Assembly (NCBI GenBank): GCA_029974985.1
Contig: JARKQC010000243.1
Coordinates: forward strand, 103,461-167,460
DNA from: Bacteroidota bacterium
GTDB taxonomy: Bacteria; Bacteroidota; Ignavibacteria; Kapaibacteriales; UBA2268
Length of the DNA stretch: 64,000 nt
Direction: 5' to 3'
Both the position numbers and the translations under genes were made by a program. Each line of letters starts with the position of its first letter. Positions within the stretch are counted from its first letter, which is position 1. Under the pieces are notes generated by a model. The model made no database searches and was not told the origin of the DNA. It was given only the letters and a program-made list of their open reading frames with translations. Shown one piece after another: positions 46,101 to 53,663 of the stretch.

Positions 46101-46179
46101 AACTGGACGTCCAATTTATAGTTGTGAAATTTTTCCAAAATCAACTGAAAAAAATATTATGATGTGGAATAATTTTTAA
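43177..46179 (+). CDS. Fusion of ChaN-like (haem-binding uptake/Tiki) domain and M1-family metallopeptidase
   Basis: This is a 1000-residue protein. A signal peptide (residues ~1-19) is followed by a ChaN/Tiki-like domain at ~25-300: VVFFGEFHDDSLIHN, MFERDVQKYINSYL, SRPWPDYKKFYR and IIHFNGDFHSNN carry the conserved acid/His residues. A middle beta region (~310-510) matches the M1 N-terminal domain. The peptidase domain has the zinc motif His592-Glu593-x-x-His596 (AHEFVHNWWGNSV) with a third ligand at Glu614 (GNWCEALT) and the YSKGAFVFQEI region. The 'NWWGNSVxVDYxxGNWxE' form belongs to an M1 subgroup distinct from LTA4H-type enzymes. No T9SS domain is present. It is likely periplasmic. Confidence 0.88.
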   Translation: MKYFAIILITFLCIQNVLKSNDNYFIYDTKNSKKISIDELVENSSKSNVVFFGEFHDDSLIHNIQYQYLQKFYSKKANTIVSMEMFERDVQKYINSYLNNEISEEEFLKNSRPWPDYKKFYRSLLEQAKSQKSQVIASNIPRKFAAMYVTGGMSSYKSLNNEDKSYIAKMMVLSEDEYLDKFLETMLGDKERIKTLSPNKLNTLYLYYGAQCIKDETMAESILDIYKSNPNSPIIHFNGDFHSNNFLGTVLKLSRRNPDIKIAVISPIYFKNESDINYSNDLKNQADYILYIPEKVKEEYPQMMGGDSHFGENYIVNHNIILNIKPKESYIYGEDIITFKNPILKSANLKLLKNLEIIEIKDKNNNLDYKINSIDDFYNEIVLENKSLKNQNYQNGGVKETFELVIKYKGKINYAPSETNMVKRHSNTPGIISAKDGEGIYLPGGSFYPQSDKDLATFKVNITIPKEYKIVTSGVSTSHENSLERVYNIESDQFIDELTLVGAKYKVLSKDYDGINFNVNYLNDGPYLMKYLDESINYYKIYSELFGKYPYKSFDIVENFFATGFGMPGYTLLSNKLIAMPWVTLSPGSLAHEFVHNWWGNSVFVDYNLGNWCEALTTFSANYFYNIVTNNKKEELDFRRKALIAIDALPKDKNYPVSDFKYQSNTYDAVIGYSKGAFVFQEIYKLIGKERFFDALKSFASKYSGKRAYWSSLANEFAEKAKDTLQDIKLKIVINDWIKTNDIPEVKFYDIPKIKNDSVDLSIYSNIKRVFSLPIFIKYNDDTTEKFYLLMKDTLNNFTLALKDKPLSIEIDKELETLRKINHWEKPTSFNQVLSSKPIVILPDKTSPDFKIAMDFINSMKESGIDFEYNVAENYSEDDLSYRSLILLGNTSNNKLIKEYANNLPENLKLNEEIFTYDGKSASLSENVLMANVEHLKNNDKNCTIISFSGLKDSSPLNRLIHYQSYSLVLINIQKTGRPIYSCEIFPKSTEKNIMMWNNF

Positions 46180-46264
46180 TAATAACTTGTTACTTTATTG
46201 AAGATTATAAATTAATAAAATATTATCATTCTAAACTTAAGCGAAGTACCCAAATTAAAGTTAA

Positions 46265-46298
46265 AGATGTTCAACAATTTTATAAATGTTGGACATCT
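46265..46298. terminator. Hairpin between convergent ChaN-M1 and der genes
   Basis: AGATGTTCAACA (46265-46276) / TGTTGGACATCT (46287-46298) form a 12-bp stem with one G-U type mismatch and a 10-base loop. The T-tracts are weak, so it is a possible rather than certain terminator. Confidence 0.5.
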
Positions 46299-46358
46299 AA
46301 CTATTTATAAATTATTATAATTACTATTCTTAAGCTTATTGAAATAAATCTAAAACAA

Positions 46359-47684
46359 CTATTCTCTCTCAGTCCAAGTAGTATTTTTTCTTCTGAAAAC
46401 AAAGGAAATTGGTGTTCCGACTAAATCGAAACATTTACGCATAGTATTTTCAATAAATCTTTTATATGATTCTGGAATTAACTGTGGATGATTACAGAAA
46501 AAAGCAAAAACAGGTGGCTCTGTGCCCACTTGTGTAATATAATTTATCCTTAAATCATATCCACGTACTGAGGGCGGAGGAGTTTTATCCAAATGTTGTA
46601 ATAGGATATCATTAAGTAAAGAAGTTTTAATTCTATTCACTCGCCTATCTCTTATTTCTTTTGCAACATCAAGAATTTTATTAATTCTTTGCTTTGTTAT
46701 CGCAGAAATAAAAACTATAGGTACATAATCAAATGTACGCATACCTTCTCGTATTTTTTTTGTCCACTCGTCAACAGTATTAGTATCTTTTTCGATTAAA
46801 TCCCATTTATTAATGGCTATCATAATGCCTTTACGAGCTTCATTTACTTGATTTATTATTTTTTTATCTTGGTCTTCAAAACCACGTTCAGCATCTACAA
46901 CAACAACTGCAATATCACATCGTTCTATTGCTCGAGAAGTTCTAAGCATAGAATACATTTCAATATTTTCGGAAACCTGTGAGCGTTTACGTAATCCAGC
47001 AGTATCAATTAAAACAATATCCTCACCATAATACTTTATAACAGAATCAACAGAATCTCTTGTTGTTCCGGGAATATTAGTTACAATGGAACGTTCTTTA
47101 CCTGTTAAAGAGTTTGTAATACTTGATTTACCTGCATTAGGTCTGCCAACAATAGCAATTTTAAGTCTTGCATCTTCTTCATCTGGATCAAAATCTTTCA
47201 ATCCTTCTACTACTATATCGAGGAAATCGCCTGTATTATGTCCGTTTAATGCAGAAATTGGGTATGGCTCGCCTAAACCAAGTTTATGAAATTCAAAAGA
47301 ATAGTTATCTTGAATAGTATTATCACATTTATTTACGACAAGAACAACTTTTTTATTAGATGATCTTAGTATTTTTGCAATATCTTCATCAAAAGGAGTT
47401 ATACCGTCGCGTCCATCAGTAACATAAATAATTGTATCGGCTTCGTCAATAGCAATCATAGCTTGCTCACGAATTGCACGTTCCATATCATCTTCACTTC
47501 CCGGAATAAACCCACCAGTATCAATTAACATAAATCTTATACCATTCCAATCTGAAATGCCGTAAATCCTATCACGAGTAACTCCCGGCGTATCTTCGAC
47601 AATAGCCGCTCTTTCCCCTATTAATCTATTAAAAAGTGTAGATTTACCAACATTTGGGCGTCCTACAATTGCAACTAAATTCAT
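46359..47684 (-). CDS. der: Ribosome biogenesis GTPase Der (EngA)
   Basis: Tandem-GTPase factor for 50S subunit assembly. At 441 residues it has the normal length. First G domain: GRPNVGKSTLFNRL at the N-terminus, DTPGVTRDRIYG and NKCD. Second: GRPNAGKSSITNSL, DTAGLRKR and NKWDLIEKD. The C-terminal KH-like domain contains HLDKTPPPSVRGYDLRINYITQVGTEPPVFAFFCNHP. All G motifs are intact. It lies 16 nt downstream of the GWxTD gene on the same strand and may be transcribed with it. Confidence 0.97.
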   Translation of the reverse strand: MNLVAIVGRPNVGKSTLFNRLIGERAAIVEDTPGVTRDRIYGISDWNGIRFMLIDTGGFIPGSEDDMERAIREQAMIAIDEADTIIYVTDGRDGITPFDEDIAKILRSSNKKVVLVVNKCDNTIQDNYSFEFHKLGLGEPYPISALNGHNTGDFLDIVVEGLKDFDPDEEDARLKIAIVGRPNAGKSSITNSLTGKERSIVTNIPGTTRDSVDSVIKYYGEDIVLIDTAGLRKRSQVSENIEMYSMLRTSRAIERCDIAVVVVDAERGFEDQDKKIINQVNEARKGIMIAINKWDLIEKDTNTVDEWTKKIREGMRTFDYVPIVFISAITKQRINKILDVAKEIRDRRVNRIKTSLLNDILLQHLDKTPPPSVRGYDLRINYITQVGTEPPVFAFFCNHPQLIPESYKRFIENTMRKCFDLVGTPISFVFRRKNTTWTERE

Positions 47685-47700
47685 AATTTAATCCTAAAAA

Positions 47701-49005
47701 TCATCTTAAATATCTGTATTTTTCATTTATTGACATTGGACGTAATAAATGAAAATCGCCAAAACCAGAATTATCAACAAAAATAAATTCTCGATTAGTC
47801 AAATACGTCCATTTTTCATATATTCTCGAATCTCCAAAATTATTTTGTCGTTCATTTGTATAAGGAGGTCCAAAAATAATATATATCATACCTTTATCAG
47901 TCATCCAACCTTCTTGATATGCCTTAAATACTTTATTGGCATATTCAATTCTTGAATAATATTCTTCAAAAGCCTCATTTCTATCGGTTCCGGGTGATGG
48001 GTCAAGTTTTTTCCAAAATGCCTCGAATCGTTTTTGCTTTTCAGCTGTTGTTTTACCCTGATTCATATAATCAATGTCGTTTTGATAAGCAACATAACGT
48101 AATTGTTTAATTGCCAAATCTATATCATTTAAAACATTTCCACCAATTGTACGAGTATAATTTATTGTTCTTTGAGTAATCGCTAAAATATTAGATTTTG
48201 AAATATCATTAGTTGTATCTGGATATAAAGCATTTAATTTTAATAAATAAGCCCCGTTTACAATCTCATCAATCTTAGGAATTTTGATAAATAACTGATT
48301 CTTTTTATTTGGTATTTCTTTTCTAATTCTATTACTATAAGCAATTAACTCATCTTTTAAATTATAAATTTCCCAAACAAAATCAACTGAATCACCGACA
48401 AATCTTGTATTATAAGCCTCAAAAAAAATGAAAAAGCCAGATTCCAAATTGGCTATATTATCAGAAATATGTGGTGTAATTTTATATTTTCCAGCTACTT
48501 CTTCTACTGAATTTAGAAGTAATATTCCACTTAGAGAAAAATCATATTCGCCAAAATCAAGCACAGTAATAAATCTTTCTTTTTCCCAAAATTGTTTACT
48601 AAATTTGTCAGAAATACGAGTAGTTATACGATATTTTCCGGGTTTAAGATGAAAAATTGTTTGTGAAAAATCAAACTCGCCTGTTCCACCACGAGTAACA
48701 AAATATTCTTTTTCTCGTATTGTTTTATTTGTACGACTATTTTCAACTTTATTTCCTAAAGTATCTGTTATTTGAATCTCAATTTCGTAAGATGCACCGA
48801 AAATATCACCACTTTTAATAAAATTTAATGTCTGGTATGGTACAAGTAATAAAACATCAAGCCTACCATTATTTAAAGTATCACCCACAAAAACCACTGC
48901 ATCAAAATAGAAATTTTCAATAGCTTCAGTTTTTATATTTTGTGCAAATATATTTGTTTGAAAAATTATAAATATCGGAAGAATTATGTTTAATAATTTA
49001 CGCAT
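47701..49005 (-). CDS. GWxTD domain-containing secreted protein
   Basis: This is a 434-residue protein from ATG 49005. An upstream in-frame start at 49053 would push the signal peptide inward, so it is rejected. The signal peptide MRKLLNIILPIFIIFQTNIFAQ is clear. The central region is beta-rich. The C-terminal domain has the namesake motif as GWMTDKGMIYIIFGPP, followed by YEKWTYLTNREFIF and FGDFHLLRP. GWxTD proteins occur in Bacteroidota, Chlorobiota and some Acidobacteriota, with no assigned activity. The gene is upstream of der in the same direction. Confidence 0.85.
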   Translation of the reverse strand: MRKLLNIILPIFIIFQTNIFAQNIKTEAIENFYFDAVVFVGDTLNNGRLDVLLLVPYQTLNFIKSGDIFGASYEIEIQITDTLGNKVENSRTNKTIREKEYFVTRGGTGEFDFSQTIFHLKPGKYRITTRISDKFSKQFWEKERFITVLDFGEYDFSLSGILLLNSVEEVAGKYKITPHISDNIANLESGFFIFFEAYNTRFVGDSVDFVWEIYNLKDELIAYSNRIRKEIPNKKNQLFIKIPKIDEIVNGAYLLKLNALYPDTTNDISKSNILAITQRTINYTRTIGGNVLNDIDLAIKQLRYVAYQNDIDYMNQGKTTAEKQKRFEAFWKKLDPSPGTDRNEAFEEYYSRIEYANKVFKAYQEGWMTDKGMIYIIFGPPYTNERQNNFGDSRIYEKWTYLTNREFIFVDNSGFGDFHLLRPMSINEKYRYLR

Positions 49006-49133
49006 TCTAATATTTTGTGCTTTATGATTTATTTTATAAATATAAATAATCAAAAAAAAATTGAAAATTTATTAACGTAATTAAATATCAAATATTTGAC
49101 TTTCAATAACTTTAACTAATCATGAGAAATTAT

Positions 49134-50144
49134 TTATTTTTTGGCTCTTAATTGATTTGAATTAACTGTAAAAGTTAAAGAATTATAAAAATTAGGATTT
49201 TCATTAAATTTTAACTCACCTATAAATCCAATCATTGCAGCATTATCAACACAATAAGATAATTCAGGAGCTATTGCTTTGATTCCATTTTTTGTTGAAA
49301 TAGTATTCAAATCACTTCTTAATTTAGTGTTTGAAGACACTCCACCCGAAATAATAATTGTATTAATTTTATTTTTTTTTGCGGCATTGATAACTTTTTT
49401 AACTAAAACATCAACTATTGCTTGTTGTGCTGAGGCACATATATCGTTTAATTCAGTTTTAGAAATTCCATTAGGAAAATTTTTATGAATAAAATATCTA
49501 ACTGATGTTTTTAATCCAGAAAAACTAAAATTAAAATTATTTTCGTATATCATAGGTCGTGGAAAATCATATTTTTGTGGATTACCATTTTTAGCATATT
49601 TATCAATTAGTGGACCGCCCGGATAATCAAGTCCAATTAATTTGGCAATTTTATCAAATGCTTCACCAGCCGCATCATCTTTTGTAGAGCCTATCATAGT
49701 ATAATCATTAAATGAATTTACTAAAAAAATGGCAGTATGCCCACCACTTATTACCATTGAAATAACAGGGAATTTAATAGATGAATCTTGTAAAAATCCA
49801 GAATATAAATGACCTTCGATATGATTGACTGGAATTATTGGTAAACGATTAGAAAGAGCAAAACCTTTTGCAAAACTTGTTCCAACGATAAGACTACCTG
49901 CTAATCCTGGTGAATTTGTAACAGCAACTGCACTAATATCGGAAATTTGTACATTTGCAATATTTAGTGATTCTTTTGTTATTTTTGAAATTGTTTTTAA
50001 ATGCGCCCTCGAAGCAAGCTCCGGAATAACTCCACCATATTTAGAATGAAAATATTGAGAAGATATTACATTACTCAAAACTTGAGAATCATTTACAATC
50101 GCTACAGATGTTTCGTCGCAAGAAGATTCTACTGCTAAAATCAT
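49134..50144 (-). CDS. tsaD: tRNA N6-adenosine threonylcarbamoyltransferase
   Basis: Catalytic subunit for t6A37 in tRNAs that read ANN codons. It has 336 residues. It shows the N-terminal VESSCDETSVAIV, the metal motif His108-x-x-x-His112 (VNHIEGHLYSG), and GPLIDKYAKNG with the sugar-binding GGHTAIFLV. The late SGGVSSNTKLR and CVDNAAMIG motifs are also present. All key features match the family. The gene overlaps cinA by 4 nt and lies downstream of it. Partners TsaB, TsaE and TsaC are outside the window. Confidence 0.97.
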   Translation of the reverse strand: MILAVESSCDETSVAIVNDSQVLSNVISSQYFHSKYGGVIPELASRAHLKTISKITKESLNIANVQISDISAVAVTNSPGLAGSLIVGTSFAKGFALSNRLPIIPVNHIEGHLYSGFLQDSSIKFPVISMVISGGHTAIFLVNSFNDYTMIGSTKDDAAGEAFDKIAKLIGLDYPGGPLIDKYAKNGNPQKYDFPRPMIYENNFNFSFSGLKTSVRYFIHKNFPNGISKTELNDICASAQQAIVDVLVKKVINAAKKNKINTIIISGGVSSNTKLRSDLNTISTKNGIKAIAPELSYCVDNAAMIGFIGELKFNENPNFYNSLTFTVNSNQLRAKK

Positions 50145-51388
50145 TTTCCTATAATCCTCTCTTTAAGCATTAATAAAGCATTTGTTACAGCTCTTTCACG
50201 ATTTAACTCTCTTGAATTAGCAAATTGGAATAATTTTGCACTTGTTGATTTATAGTCAGAAATACCAATCCAAATAGTGCCAACGGGTTTATCTTTTGTT
50301 CCACCACTTGGTCCAGCAATACCTGTAATTGAAATACCATAATCAGAACCAAATAATTGTCTAATATTTCTAGCCATCACTATTGCTGTTTGCTCTGAAA
50401 CAGCTCCATAATTATCAATAATATCATTTGAAATATTTAATAAATTATGCTTTACTTCATTTGAATATGCAATAACACCACCTAAAAAATATTCAGAACT
50501 TCCCGACAATTCGGTAAATTCTGCTCCAAGCATACCGCCCGTGCAGGACTCTGCAACTGCAACATTTAATTGCTTTTCTTTTAATAATTCTGATAAATAA
50601 TGAATAAGAGAATCATTACCATAACCAACAATATATTTTCCAGCTATTTTAATAATATTATTTTTCATTAAATTAAGCAAATCTTGTGCTTTTTCTTTAG
50701 TTTCTGAATTAGCCCCAATTCGTAATCGTACCTTACCAACTGATGGTAAATATGCTAAACTAATTCCTTTAGGAAAATTATCGGGGCTACCAATTAATTC
50801 TGCAAGTGCAGATTCAAAAATACCCGCTGTATTTATAGTTAAATATAATTGAATATTTTTAGAAAATTTTTGAAAATGTTCTATTAGTATATTTTGCAAT
50901 GTGTTACTAAATATATCTTCCATTTCTGCAGGAACGCCCGGCATTGAAACTATCAATTTATTATTTAATTTAAAAAGTAATCCAGGTGCAGTACCGACAG
51001 AATTTTTTAAGGGAATACATTTTGATGGAATTTTTGCTTGTGATTTGTTAATATCGCTTAATTCTCTATTTCTTGATTTAAACCAATTGATTAAATAATT
51101 AAGAGTTTCCTCGTGCCAGATATATTTATCATCAAAGAATTTTAAAAGTACTTCTTTTGTAATATCGTCGTGTGTAGGACCCAAACCACCAGTAATAAGT
51201 AATACATCAGAATTATCACTAAGTCTGTTTAATTCTGATAATATTATATCTTCATTATCAGAAACAGCTGAATGATACACAGCAGAAAAACCAATAGAAG
51301 TCATTTTCTCGGCTAACCAAGAAGAATTTGTATTAACTATTTGCCCAATACAAATTTCATCACCAATTGTTAAAATAGAAAAATTCAT
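50141..51388 (-). CDS. cinA: CinA-family nicotinamide-nucleotide amidohydrolase / competence-damage protein
   Basis: This is a 415-residue two-domain protein. The N-terminal MoCF-like (COG1058) domain, residues ~1-170, has LTIGDEICIGQIVNTNSSWLA, LLITGGLGPTHDDIT and VSMPGVPAEME. The C-terminal CinA amidohydrolase domain, ~250-415, has VAVAESCTGGMLGAEFTEL, YSNEVKHNLL, GAVSEQTA and SITGIAGPSGGTKDKPVGTIWIG. The amidohydrolase converts NMN to NaMN for NAD recycling; the N-terminal domain has ADP-ribose pyrophosphatase activity in characterised members. It is translated just before tsaD (4-nt overlap) and after the terminator hairpin that follows rpsA. Confidence 0.95.
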   Translation of the reverse strand: MNFSILTIGDEICIGQIVNTNSSWLAEKMTSIGFSAVYHSAVSDNEDIILSELNRLSDNSDVLLITGGLGPTHDDITKEVLLKFFDDKYIWHEETLNYLINWFKSRNRELSDINKSQAKIPSKCIPLKNSVGTAPGLLFKLNNKLIVSMPGVPAEMEDIFSNTLQNILIEHFQKFSKNIQLYLTINTAGIFESALAELIGSPDNFPKGISLAYLPSVGKVRLRIGANSETKEKAQDLLNLMKNNIIKIAGKYIVGYGNDSLIHYLSELLKEKQLNVAVAESCTGGMLGAEFTELSGSSEYFLGGVIAYSNEVKHNLLNISNDIIDNYGAVSEQTAIVMARNIRQLFGSDYGISITGIAGPSGGTKDKPVGTIWIGISDYKSTSAKLFQFANSRELNRERAVTNALLMLKERIIGK

Positions 51389-51405
51389 TTTTTCTCAAAT
51401 AAATA

Positions 51406-51440
51406 TGGGATTGCCCGTTTAGACAATCCCAAAATAATAT
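51406..51440 (-). terminator. Terminator hairpin after rpsA
   Basis: TGGGATTG (51406-51413) / CAATCCCA (51424-51431), an 8-bp stem with a 10-base loop. It lies about 30 nt after the rpsA stop on the minus strand, with a modest U-rich tail. It separates rpsA from cinA-tsaD, although partial readthrough is possible. Confidence 0.65.
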
Positions 51441-51460
51441 AAATGCATAAATTAAAAAAT

Positions 51461-53479
51461 TTATTCAGTTTCTTTATTCTCTTCAGATTGAGAATTTGTC
51501 TCGTTTGTAACATCAATGTCTTTATCAGAGTTTTCAACTTTATTCTCTTCAACTTCGACTTTGCTGTCCACTTCTTCATTTGTTTCGTCAAGTTTTATAT
51601 TCTCAAAATCATCTTTAGAAAATTTCTTATAATCAAGATTGAATTCTTCTGTAAAGAATTCTGCTTGTGAGCTATCATAAGTAACTTCGACAGGTGGATT
51701 ATCTGCATTCGGTACTGGGTGTTGTTGGTTGTAAGTATCAATAATGGCTTGGTCTTTACCGCGAAGAGCTTCAACTACTGATAATACAATTTTCTTTGAT
51801 TCTTTATCAAATTCAACAACTTTTAATGGTAAAACATCGCCAATTTTGAAAAATTCGCTAATATTTTTTACTGGTGCAAAAGATAATTGTGATACTGGTA
51901 CGAAACCATCAACTATTTCTGGTAATTCAACTATAACACCTTTTTCAATAATTCTTTCAATTTTGGCTTCTGATTCAGCACCAATAATATATGTTTTTTC
52001 GAACTCATTCCAAGGATTATCGTTAATTTGTTTATGTCCGAGTGCTATTCTACGTTGTTCAGGGTCAATACTGAGAACAACAACTTCTAATTTATCACCT
52101 TTTTTAACAAACTCACCGGGGTGACGAATTTTCTTAGTCCAAGATAAATCACTAATATGAACTAAACCATCAACTCCTGGTTCTAATTCAACAAAAACGC
52201 CGAAATTAGTTAAATTACGTACAATACCATTATGTTTAGATTCAACTGGATATTTTTTCATTAAATCTTCCCAAGGATCTGGTTCGAGTTGTTTCATACC
52301 AAGAGCAAGTTTTTTATTTTCTTTATCAATATTAAGAACTATAGCGTCAACAACTTGTCCCATAGAAACTATTTGTGATGGATGTTTAACGTGTTGCGTC
52401 CAAGACATTTCAGAAATATGAATTAAACCTTCGATACCTTTTTCTATTTCTATAAATGCACCGTAGTCAGTTAAACTAACAACTTTACCAGTTACTTTAG
52501 TAGCTTTTTCATATTTTTCGCCAATTGTATCCCAAGGATGTTGAGTAAGTTGCTTCATTCCTAGAGAAATACGCTTTTTATCACCATCAAAATCAAGAAC
52601 AACTACTTTAACAACTTCATCAAGAGTAACTACTTCCGAAGGATGAGTAACTCTTCCCCAAGATAAGTCAGTAATATGAACAAGTCCATCAACTCCACCA
52701 AGATCAACGAATACACCAAAGTCAGATATTGCTTTAACAGTACCTTCGAGAACAAGACCTTTTTCGAGTCGAGACATAATTTCGCTTCTTTGTTCAGATA
52801 ATTGTTCTTCAAGTAAAACTTTGTGAGATACAACTACATTTTCACTTGGGTGATTTACTTTAACTACTTTTACATCTATTGTTTTTGCAACCCAACCATC
52901 AAAATCTCTTACTGGTCTAACATCAATTTGTGAACCGGGTAAAAATGCTTCGATACCGAGCAAATCTACAACCATACCACCTTTAATTCTTCTAAGAATT
53001 TTAACTTTGGTAACTTCTTGTTTGTCGTATAATGCAATAATATCTTCCCATATTCTCATAAAATCAGCACGACGTCTTGATAACAACAATTTACCGTTTG
53101 AATCTTCCATTTTTTCGATAAATACGTCAATTTCGTCGCCAATTTTATATGTTTCAGCGTTTAAAAGTTCTGCTTTGGGAACAACGCCAAGTGATTTGAA
53201 ACCAATATCAACATATACTTCGTCTTTTGTAATATTAACAATATGACCATTGACTAATTCATCTTCTTTTATTATTTTGATAGCTGAATTATATAATTTT
53301 GAGATTGAATCATCATCAATGTCAAAGGTACCAAAATCGCCTTCTAAAAATTTAGTTACTGCATCTACATCAAATCTCTTGACTTGTTTCTTAATGCCAT
53401 GCATTGGGTGTTTTTTGTCAGTTCCTTGACTTTCTGAAACAGATAAAACTTCCTCATTCATTATAGCATTTTCCGACAT
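51461..53479 (-). CDS. rpsA: 30S ribosomal protein S1
   Basis: This is a 672-residue protein from ATG 53479. A longer frame reaching 53518 is rejected because GGAGG sits 6 nt before this ATG. Six S1 domains are visible in order: VNGHIVNITKDEVYVDIG; VTKVKILRRIKGGMVVDL; EGTVKAISDFGVFVDLGG; TGKVVSLTDYGAFIEIEK; NGIVRNLTNFGVFVELEP; EAKIERIIEKGVIVELPE. Domains three to five have the RNA-binding (L/F)…DLSW sequence. It helps recruit mRNA, which matters in a lineage with few SD sites. A ~95-residue acidic C-terminal extension (rich in E, N and V) is longer than in E. coli S1 (557 residues). It stands alone, behind a 184-nt upstream region. Confidence 0.96.
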   Translation of the reverse strand: MSENAIMNEEVLSVSESQGTDKKHPMHGIKKQVKRFDVDAVTKFLEGDFGTFDIDDDSISKLYNSAIKIIKEDELVNGHIVNITKDEVYVDIGFKSLGVVPKAELLNAETYKIGDEIDVFIEKMEDSNGKLLLSRRRADFMRIWEDIIALYDKQEVTKVKILRRIKGGMVVDLLGIEAFLPGSQIDVRPVRDFDGWVAKTIDVKVVKVNHPSENVVVSHKVLLEEQLSEQRSEIMSRLEKGLVLEGTVKAISDFGVFVDLGGVDGLVHITDLSWGRVTHPSEVVTLDEVVKVVVLDFDGDKKRISLGMKQLTQHPWDTIGEKYEKATKVTGKVVSLTDYGAFIEIEKGIEGLIHISEMSWTQHVKHPSQIVSMGQVVDAIVLNIDKENKKLALGMKQLEPDPWEDLMKKYPVESKHNGIVRNLTNFGVFVELEPGVDGLVHISDLSWTKKIRHPGEFVKKGDKLEVVVLSIDPEQRRIALGHKQINDNPWNEFEKTYIIGAESEAKIERIIEKGVIVELPEIVDGFVPVSQLSFAPVKNISEFFKIGDVLPLKVVEFDKESKKIVLSVVEALRGKDQAIIDTYNQQHPVPNADNPPVEVTYDSSQAEFFTEEFNLDYKKFSKDDFENIKLDETNEEVDSKVEVEENKVENSDKDIDVTNETNSQSEENKETE

Positions 53480-53485
53480 TAAAGT

Positions 53486-53490
53486 CCTCC
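53486..53490 (-). promoter_or_regulatory. Strong Shine-Dalgarno site of rpsA
   Basis: GGAGG on the minus strand, 6 nt before ATG 53479. It is unusual here: many genes in the window have no SD, and it fixes the rpsA start. Confidence 0.8.
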
Positions 53491-53663
53491 AAAAAAAATA
53501 AAATATATAGTGAAACAAATATGTGTTTTAACACATTGTAATTAATTTTTTCAATTTAGAATTTTTTAGCTTTGCAAAATAATACATAAATTCCATATAA
53601 CAAAATATTTTACTATTTTTTTGATAATTTTTTTTGACTATTTTACAATAATTTAGATTTATT

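Noticed and set aside
49006..49053. Longer start for the GWxTD protein
   Set aside because: A clear signal peptide begins at ATG 49005; the extension would be polar residues in front of it.
51443..51670. ORF opposite the 3' end of rpsA
   Set aside because: Antisense shadow of the acidic tail of S1; no family match or start signal.
53480..53518. Longer start for ribosomal protein S1
   Set aside because: GGAGG lies inside it, correctly spaced for ATG 53479.
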